Shown: one piece after another, positions 56,020 through 64,000 of the stretch
Position numbering within the stretch: position 1 is the first letter of the stretch
How the letters are laid out: every line of letters starts with the position of its first letter
From: Spirometra erinaceieuropaei
Taxonomy: Eukaryota; Platyhelminthes; Cestoda; Diphyllobothriidea; Diphyllobothriidae
Reading direction: 5' to 3'
Assembly: GCA_902702965.1 (NCBI GenBank)
Contig: CACRXP010000001.1
Span: forward strand, 2,510,257-2,574,256
DNA: 64,000 bases
Translations under genes and position numbers: made by a program
Notes under the pieces: model-generated
Told to the model about the DNA's origin: nothing
What the model saw: only the letters and a program-made list of their open reading frames with translations
Databases searched by the model: none

Positions 56020-56285
56020 TTCGAGGTTAGGATTAGGGTACCGGTTAATGGTTTCCGATTTTCCGGTTAGGGTTGTGCCTTTAGGCTTAGGTTTTCGGGT
56101 TACGGTTAGGGTTTGAACGTACTATTAGGTTTCAGTATTACGGTTGGGTTTTTCAGTTACGGCTATGTCTAAGGGCTACACTTCCATTTACGATTTCGGT
56201 CAGGGTTAGGGTTGTCGTTATGGTTAACGGTTAACGTTTAAGGTTGAGATTAGGGTTAGGGTTAAGGTTAGGATTAGGGTTAAGG
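56020..56285 (+). repeat. G-rich telomere-like degenerate tract
   Basis: About 265 bp of diverged TTAGGG-type units: GAGGTTAGGATTAGGGTACC, GGTTAGGGTTGTG, GATTAGGGTTAGGGTTAAGG at the right end where units are best kept. TTAGGG is the flatworm telomere unit, but the heavy divergence points to an interstitial or repeat-derived tract. Confidence 0.75.
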
Positions 56286-56289
56286 TGGC

Positions 56290-58080
56290 CGTCCACTTCC
56301 CCATTTCTGACTACCAACTGCGATCTAGCCGAAAAATGAACACCCATGCCAAATAAAACTGTTTCCTCAAAACGGAAGATCGATAGTTTTGCGATCGCAC
56401 TGGCTTCTGGAACTTCAAGAGAATCTATAATGCGGGAAATCAGGCAACGACAGTCTCAGCTTTCTTTCATGGCCCCTCTATCTTGCCGACCATGTCGCTG
56501 CCGCACTTGCTGACTAGGTATAGGAAAGCACACGCCGTTGGGACGGACTGGTCATGATGTGTCTCACTTACTCCCGGCCTCAGTGTCGACGGTCTACCGC
56601 GAAAGAAGAGTGCCCTCGTAGTCAGGCCGTTGCACACACGCGGCGTCCGCAGAGGTCGTGAACACGGCAAGTCATCGCGCATTATGTACGACCTCGGCAT
56701 GTCAGGCCAACAGGGTCAGACGCGCGTGTGTTGGCCCGAGATTGATGCTCCCTTCGTGCTCCAAGGCCGAAAGTAGGAGATGAGAGGTCGCCTGCACGCC
56801 GTCGACACGAGGTAACGCGATTCACCCCCGCCAGTGAGTCACTCGGTCGCAGGGGTGGGGCGGGGTGGGCGGAGAGGGGGGGGGGATGGGATGGCATGCG
56901 CAGGGATGCGGCCGAGCAAGGAAGACAGGCGTGTAAATTTTCACCAGCTAAGTGGGAAAACATGCAGTTTTGATCGTCACGCGGCCAATGGTAAAGTAAG
57001 ACGGTCGGAAAATGAGGTGTTGTCGCCAAAAATATTCTTTAAATAGCAGAATTAAGTCTCGTTATTGCAACCTTCAGTCAGACCAGAGTGGCGAAGGATA
57101 ACCCCAGGTAAATCTGAATATGACTGATGGTAGTCGACAGAACATGAGACTGTGTTTGATTTGATAGTACGTTAAACACGATGGATAGTTGGGTTTGCTC
57201 AGTCCTGATTGGCGGGTGGATGGCTGGCGCATACGACGAAACGGTCGTTCCTGTTTTTTCCCTGGTTTTAGGCAATTCCCACTCATTTGAGGCTTTTCGT
57301 TTATACGCGACGTCTGCTAAAAAATAGGGAAGATGACAAGAATCTTGAGCAAAGCCAAAATGACGAAAAAGAGCAGGACTCAGTGACCTCGCCGGATTTC
57401 GTGACATCTTATTTAATAGCAAGCGGTCAACGAATACTGATATCGTTGTGTGAAAGCGGCCTGGAAAAGGTCGACTGAGGTGTTCGCTAGGAGACAGGGG
57501 ATGTCGGCCATCCATCTCAGCAGGCTGATCAGAGGAAGGGAGGCATGATGCTTGAACAGCAGACTGGAGCTCAACGAACGTGCTAGGTAGTAGGTGGCAG
57601 GAAAACGTAGTCATATGTGTGTGAGAACCTCACCAAAATGTGTGGATAGGGGGGAAGAAAAAATAAAGAACGAAGAGATCGGGAAAATGTGAGGTTAACC
57701 ACGTGTCCATCTCTTTCAAGTGGCCGAAGTTCCTACTGCAATATAGTCAATGCCCAGCAGCTGCTTTGAGGTAGGTCATCCTGACACATTCTCTCTCCTT
57801 CTCCAAAGTCAATTGGACGGCCAGTCCGGAAAACGGCACACAATCAAAGAGCCTATGACACAAATACTGCTCTCTCAAACTAGTTTTCCGAAATGACAGT
57901 GGCAACATCACAAGAGACAGCGTCGAACGCCTTCCTCACAGAATGCGCACATGAATTAGTTGATCGTGAGGCAGACTTTCGCTGCGTCTACTGCACTCTC
58001 TCCTCCGTCATTCACCTTGCACAGATGGCAGAATAATGTCAAAACAACCGGAGGTGGGCATGAGTCAGTGGCTGAAAGAG
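56290..58080. other. Unassigned stretch
   Basis: Includes a G-run at 56876-56883 and a 178-codon minus frame at 57614-57078 with no recognisable domain. No repeat partner found in the window. Confidence 0.5.
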
Positions 58081-58082
58081 CT

Positions 58083-59080
58083 ACAGTGCGTGGCCGATCT
58101 AACGAAATGTTGGCCAAACTTCTGGAATGAGTGTTCGATTAAAAAGGATTACTTAGATGGAGTTGTAATACTGATTAGCATGCAGCATTATCCTATAAAA
58201 TTTTGGATTTAACAGGATGTCAACTTTTGAATGCACTCCTTTTTAAAATCCTGCGGAAACCACACAGGGCAAAAAATGACTACTTAAGTATCATGCATTT
58301 TTCCTATTGATTTTCGGTGGTCTTATAAATTTAATTACATTTTATGGAAAACATGCGCAAAAATATGCCTTATTTACTCCTCTGGTAGAAATTCACATTA
58401 TCTTCATATTTTATACCCGAAGAAAGTGTATATTTAGGTTTCAAAAAAACTTCCCAATTCCTGAATAATTTTGAGCCTGATCTGCCATTGCATTAGCGTT
58501 TGCGATTTCAGTCTGCAAGGTGCATGCCTTCCGCGTAGAGAAAATCGTATATACCTCTACACCTTCTAGGAGATATATATATAAAGTTCAGAAAATTGCG
58601 CGATGGATCCGGACTGTGTTGTACAGTTTATGAGGAGCATTGGTAAACGGACATGTGCGGTCCTGTATGCATGAACCTTGCACGGTCTTAAAAATCCCAT
58701 AATTAGAAACTTCTTTAAACCGAAATATACACTTTCTTCGGGTATGAAATATGAAGATAATGTGATTTTCTACCAGAGGAGTAAATACGGCATATCTTTG
58801 CGCATGTTTTCCATAAAATGTAATTAAATTTATAAGACCACCGAAAATCAATAGGAAAAATGCATGATACTTAAGTAGTCATTTTTTGCCCTGTGTGGTT
58901 TCCGCAGGATTTTAAAAAGGAGTGCATTCAAAAGTTGACATCCTGCTGAACCCTAAATTTTACAGGATAACGTTGCATGCTAATCAGTATTACAACTCCA
59001 CCAAAGCAATCCTTTTTAATCGAACACGCATTTCAGAATTTCGGCCAGCATTTCGTGAGATCGGTCACGCACTGCAAGCA
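58083..59080. mobile_element. MITE-like palindrome, about 1 kb (copy 3)
   Basis: Left arm about 58083-58450 and right arm about 58700-59080 are reverse complements with roughly 10% divergence: GTGTTCGATTAAAAAGGATT at left, and AATCCTTTTTAATCGAACAC at right. Also shared in inverse are TGATACTTAAGTAGTCATTT and CACTTTCTTCGGGTATGAAA. The centre (58450-58700) is single. The arm text is also found at 39830 and 52670 as single copies. No transposase is encoded. Confidence 0.85.
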
Positions 59081-62000
59081 GTCCGTCTGCTCGTGCTACA
59101 CACGACGTAACTCCCCTCCCAATACACCAGGCTAAAACAAGGACCCCTCGGAAATCACATTAGTGAAAATGCCATGAAGGCCACGTTAAGAAGAAGCTTT
59201 GCAGCCCCACTCTCAGTCCACCAGCTACATTGGGACAAGGCTATTCCGTCAGTTGGCAGTCTTTCACACCACACCTCTTGTAACGTTACGATAGGTCCAG
59301 GCACCTCAGATTTCTTATAATTAGAAGTGCGCTGAGTTTCCGCAAGGATGGATTCTCCTGTGTCGGTCTCATTCTTGCTTCCCTCTCCCATATCTCGGTC
59401 GGCCGTACGAGCATATCAAACAGTTGATGATGGGAATTGGCGTAGTAGCCGCCATGATGTGAAGGTCTACACACCTATGGCGTGACGCACAAAAGTGCGG
59501 AAGTTGTTATGGGTTCGAGCGTGCCTTGAGCCACTCTGACCCCGTTTTTGTTTAGGACATCTGCAGCGCAGCTCGTTGTGGGGACCAGCTTGCTTCCGAC
59601 GCACAAACATCTGCACATATTCGTTTTGCATCTATGCACGAGAACGCCCATAGGGGCATTTCATTGTCTCCTCTGCTTTCAGCACGCGTTTCGTCTGTGG
59701 GGTGACTGTGACGTTGGGCACCACTTCCTCAAGTCTCGGTCTGTCATGGAGGGTGAAAATGTCGTTTGCATGTTCGCTATAAGATGTGGTTTCTGTTAGG
59801 CTTTTTACCAGTCGTAGCTGGGGCCATGACCAGGGGTTATTTACAGGAACTGGGCTTAATATGCTTCTCGCTGCTAGACTGCCCATCCGCCAGCAAAGTT
59901 GTCCATTAGAGAGAACCTGCGTGTCCTTGGCCCAAGAAAGCGGTAACGGACATGAATGACTTGTTGCGAAACAGGTTTAGATGAGTGCTCATGCATTATG
60001 TCGGCATGTTACTGAACGGGCTCTGCCTGCCCGTGCAATGATACACTTGTAGACTGTCAAAGAAACCGCAAGGGTCTTTTGCTGCATATGCGACGAACTG
60101 CAACGAATCAGTTTGATATGTTTGCCCAACCGCCATGTAAGCTTTCTCAGAAGATAGTTCGTCGTTGGCGAGGTAAATTTGAGCGGCGTGCCCGTTTTGG
60201 TGAATGTCTGGCAGCTCGGATAGCTTAGGAACATGAGTCAGCGGCTCAAAATATAGGACCGTTTTACGTGAATCAATGGCAATTCACGTCCTCTTTCACC
60301 TGTCACAGATCACTCGAAATAATTGTGCGCATTCCGACCAGAAAAACGAGCTTAATTAACTATCTTGTCAGGAGAGTCGGCAGAAGCTGTTCACTGGATG
60401 ACATCAAGGAAAAGAATAAGGAAAATTTCGTGTGTGGAAAAGGGAAACGTTCACACATAAGTGCACATATCCAGGAAGGAAAGGCAAATTCTAAGCAGAT
60501 TGCTAATGAGATGAAGAATTTCCACTGTACCGCCCATCCAAGACGATTCACCCGACGAGTTGATAAAAACAAGACTCTGTCGGACCTTTTCACATAACTT
60601 CCATATCGCAAAACGAATTCTACAATTAGGGCAAAAAAGCAGGTTGCCACCTCAGACTATTTTTTCTCGTGCAGCTGCGATGCAAGTCACACTCGCCGAA
60701 CAGGACCAGGACGATAAGCAGCTCTGTGTCCGCCCACCTAATGCACACGGGGTGTTGACCCAGAGCGAATGGAGCGTCTCTAGCGTGCCAAAAACTGTCA
60801 TAAGTCGTTACGGTTGTTCCTACTGGTCACTGCGATGGTACAGGTAATCTGCCAACACAGCCTGTTTCTGCATGCGCGAGGGAATTTCGGCCAGATATTC
60901 CAATTGGCATGTTAGCCTACTTTTCCCTGCACCCCTTCCCATCCTGAGAGCCTTTCTATCTGCCTGTGCCAAAGGAATTACTCGTTCGCGTTTTGACATT
61001 CCTACCATATGCGAACTAGCCAATAATTGCCCCGGCCGAACGCGAATTCCTGGAAGTAATATTTTTTGCCTTAGAAGAGGGCTAAAGATGCCGAATGAAA
61101 AAGTTTAGGCCTAGCACGTCTCCCGGAACACTTAAACTAATACGAACTTAACAGATGTCCTCCGAGCTTGCCAATTTCGCCGCTTCTTATGTTTTACTTT
61201 GCTGCGTAAGAGGCACTTATCAGCACGGATAGGGCACGATACAGAAAATAGGTCACATTAATTGTTTCTACTTCTGGACTGCACACCCTCCCCACGACCG
61301 TATCTACGTTGAAGGGAAATGAATGGTGTCAAAGTTACACTCGCTATCTGTAAGAGAAATTTCTTTCATTGCGATGGTAGGCAAGATAATAACTGCGAAA
61401 TTAGGCATAATGGAGACCCTGTTCACTATCAGGGATACCATGCAGGGCATATTCGGTTCCTATAAACTCCGCAAGGTTACGCAGTAGTCTTCGTGGTAGA
61501 TTGAAAGAGCGGAGACAGTGCCAATAACTGTTTGTTAGCTAAGTGGCATATGCATGGTTGTTTGCATGCGCTGTGGTGTAGATCGTTCCCCTTGCCGCAC
61601 GAGGGCAGCTGCTAACAACATGTTCCATCTTCTAATGGCAGGGTTGTATCAGAATGTCTGAAGAGGAGGCGTACTTCCGTGTCTGAGAATGCGGCGCCTT
61701 GAAAGTGCACTCTATTTTCCCTCCGCAGCCAAGGTGGATCTCGCGTAGGCGTCTAATCCAAAAGTTCGCGTTTGGTAGTACAACTGCATTCTGACCATCA
61801 CTCTAATAGTCAAAAGTCTCCCATTTGTCCGCGACGGGACTTCTAGTGGGGGCGTTTTATTTGAAATTAACGCTGGTTGTGGAAGTGACGCCTTGCCGAC
61901 CCGATTGTGGGAACGAATAGATTTGCCCAGTTTCACCTTCGAAGTCAAAACCAGAGCTCTCGATGACTGACCACGGGAATAAACAATCGCTCGTGCAGAA

Positions 62001-64000
62001 TGGACAATGACCCAACCTCTGGAGGGTAAGATGCCGATTTCTGGCCTATCTGCAGTCCACGGCCAATCATATTTCAACCTCTAAGTTCGAACGCAGGAGA
62101 CCATGATTAAACAAACGATCAGCCTATCGCAGCTTAAAATGAGAACTTCCAGCATACAGATTGGAGGGGGAATTTTTATGTAGCATGAAGCTGTTTGTCG
62201 GCCGCAGGGATGCATTGGCTTGGACAAAGGGTCCGGCAAAAGCAAAAGTAGTGTTGTCAACCCAAAATACACCAGCCGCTGATCTAAGCTTATAAAGTCG
62301 GAGAGTAAATTTAGATTTGCTACTTTATCATGAAATTTGACAATTAACCTGTTTTTTCACACCCTGTCGCAGAGGAACAGTTGATAAGGTTTACCCTAAA
62401 ATAAATGCTGAAATCGACTAAAGTACCTAAGCCATTTTCTGGCCTACAAGTACCTGCATACTGCTTTCAAACAAACCTAGAGGAAAAGCCCGTCTGAAAG
62501 CCGGCTGAAGTATGTGAGTAATGGAGTGGTAGAGATATATCCTCCCCACAAGGCGGCCCCTGTAGTTGTTCTAGACCGAAACCCGGACAACTGATTTTCC
62601 TCTGGCATACGCTAGTCGGGCTGTGCCAAGTTCACGCGTGTCGTCACCCAACGTCGTTCATGCGCGTACATGCGTTGGGCAGAAGCTTCGCGCCATGCCA
62701 GCACTGCACGCAATCACATTACCAGTCGGCCGATATATCTGAATGCGATGACGGTGCACTAAAGGACTTGGAACTATCAACACATGTCAACAGTCGTGGT
62801 TGAAACATTACCGGCTGAGTAGACAATCGTATCCTCCCTTAGAAAGAGGGTCAGACCGATCTGTCATACTTGGGCTTTATGATTCCTTGCACTCCGGAAC
62901 GATCGGGATCCGCGTGTGGCAAGAATATGATGGAGGCCTTATTCGAGCATTTTTAAGTCACAGAGCGGGTGCTGCAAGTTTAACTCGGATCCAGCTTGTG
63001 CATAGTTTTCTCGCGACAGGCGGCCAGAGGCTCGTTTAAACTATATGCATACGTTAGCAATCATGGCTCGTAAGACTGCCAATCGTAGTCAGGACTGAAA
63101 GTACTTCTATAATCACTCCTTCACAATGTGAATTTTTGCCACTCGCTCTCGCGGAATCCGAGATTTCCTTTACGTCCGGTACAAAGGGATACAGTTTTCA
63201 GGAATTCATGTTGAATGTAGACGAGCCATTCGTACGCCCACACTCATTGTCCGTCGCCTTGACTGCCCTGCCGGTAAAATAAATTAGGGCTTGTGAAGGA
63301 GAATGCGACAAATGCTTCGAAAGTTTTTTCCCTATAAAAAAATTCCCACACCACTCGTCCCTGCATCCTCTCTGGGTGAATTATGGCTCTCGTCGCTTAC
63401 GACGGATGAACTACCCCGTAGTGGTGTACATCAGTTTATGCCTCTCCCCAGCAACTTCAAATATTGCTTACCATACTGGTAGGGAGCAAGGCCGTGGCTA
63501 ATCAGTATTGCATTCAAGTAAATGCTAACTGTCCTAGAAGACCGGGTACAATGCTCCGGTCTTCCTGACCCCACTTTGAGGACTAAATAATCCAACAGAT
63601 CCTTTCCAGTTTCTGCTGTCTTTATCGGCGGTAGTTATAGAAAAAAGTGGAAAAGCCTCGCTTTGAGGAACTTGCACGTCGTGGAGGGTTTTTAGATAGT
63701 GAGCAGTACTTTGGAGGACCACATATTGTTAACTCTGTTTATTATTTTTTGTAGCGGCCGGTTGCATTAGGAATGACGCTTGTTTCATAGTGGACTTTAA
63801 TTCTGGTTTGATTGGAATCTCACTCCGGTAGATGTCAATCAAGCAAAGAGTACGCGACTACGAGGATCTTGTTTGGGTCAAAGAGTTTTGCGATCGGGAT
63901 TCCTCGTTTGGAGCTTTCTGGAGTTTCTTGGTAGCAAATTCCTCGGAGTCCGGAGAGAGTGAGCAGTACTGGAATGGAATATGTGCTCCATTAATCTACT
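59081..64000. other. Unassigned right end of the window
   Basis: About 4.9 kb in which I recognise no exon, LINE, Penelope tail or RNA gene. Frames are short (under 125 codons) and lack coding character. It may be intron of the coiled-coil gene or intergenic. Confidence 0.5.

Noticed and set aside
55705..56285. Chromosome-end fusion scar
   Set aside because: The order of strands is C-rich then G-rich, the reverse of a head-to-head telomere fusion, and the units are too degenerate.
57078..57614. 178-codon minus-strand frame
   Set aside because: No recognisable motif, no splice-phase link to other exons, composition like the surrounding DNA. Probably chance.
59438..59525. tRNA-like A box and GGGTTCGAG B box
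   Set aside because: Spacing between the boxes is too long for a tRNA and no cloverleaf is apparent.
60268..60597. Possible further exon of the coiled-coil gene
   Set aside because: Charged but not heptad-like, and no acceptor/donor pair with the needed phase 0 start was convincing.
1..64000. CRISPR array, bacterial operon or prophage
   Set aside because: No direct-repeat/spacer pattern, no ribosome binding sites ahead of frames; introns and eukaryotic retroelements dominate.

Overview
The window looks like nuclear DNA of a flatworm. A diphyllobothriid-type tapeworm (Spirometra, Dibothriocephalus or Schistocephalus group) is my best guess. The reasons are moderate GC, phase-matched GT-AG introns, a dense mix of CR1/jockey-like LINEs, an RTE-like LINE with C2H2-type fingers, a Gypsy LTR element and many Penelope-like (PLE) tails carrying a GIY-YIG domain. 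The genus is inference; nothing here fixes it. I see no bacterial operon, CRISPR array or rRNA.

Layout, 1-24.7 kb: almost solid retrotransposon. A LINE ORF1 remnant (minus, 1-860) is followed by a decayed CR1-like LINE (family A, minus, 1.3-4.44 kb). Next comes a three-level nest. A minus-strand Gypsy element (3' LTR 4462-about 4922; integrase, RT/RNase H and protease 5.06-8.16 kb; gag 15.66-15.98 kb; 5' LTR stub 15980-16236) is split by a plus-strand family A LINE (8161-15657). That LINE is itself split by a minus-strand family B LINE (8598-12236). The innermost element keeps an 886-codon open frame, while the outer two are full of stops, so decay agrees with insertion order. After it come plus-strand LINE fragments C and D, a minus-strand LINE E (two in-frame stops, tetranucleotide tail), and a minus-strand LINE F cut by a 5'-truncated second family B copy (to about 24.72 kb).

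Layout, 25.6-53.8 kb: one host gene on the plus strand. It has ten exons whose splice phases all match and which add up to 654 codons of long coiled coil (25586-53804). Neither the start nor the stop codon is in the window. It may be a CCDC170-like protein, but that is a weak guess. Its introns of up to 10 kb are packed with PLE 3' ends, a degenerate RTE LINE, MITE-like repeats and degenerate TTAGGG-like DNA.

The most interesting signal is in those introns. At least three PLE pairs lie head to head as large inverted repeats with their 3' ends pointing outward (29.8-31.0, 31.4-32.5 and 36.8-37.9 kb). Several PLE tails carry good hammerhead ribozyme cores with a one-base-pair helix III. One of these abuts a pure (CAG)27 tract that its inverted partner lacks.

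Layout, 53.8-64 kb: no further exon was recognised. There is a C-rich/G-rich pair of telomere-like tracts (55.7 and 56.0-56.3 kb) and a roughly 1 kb MITE-like palindrome (58.08-59.08 kb). The rest is unassigned.
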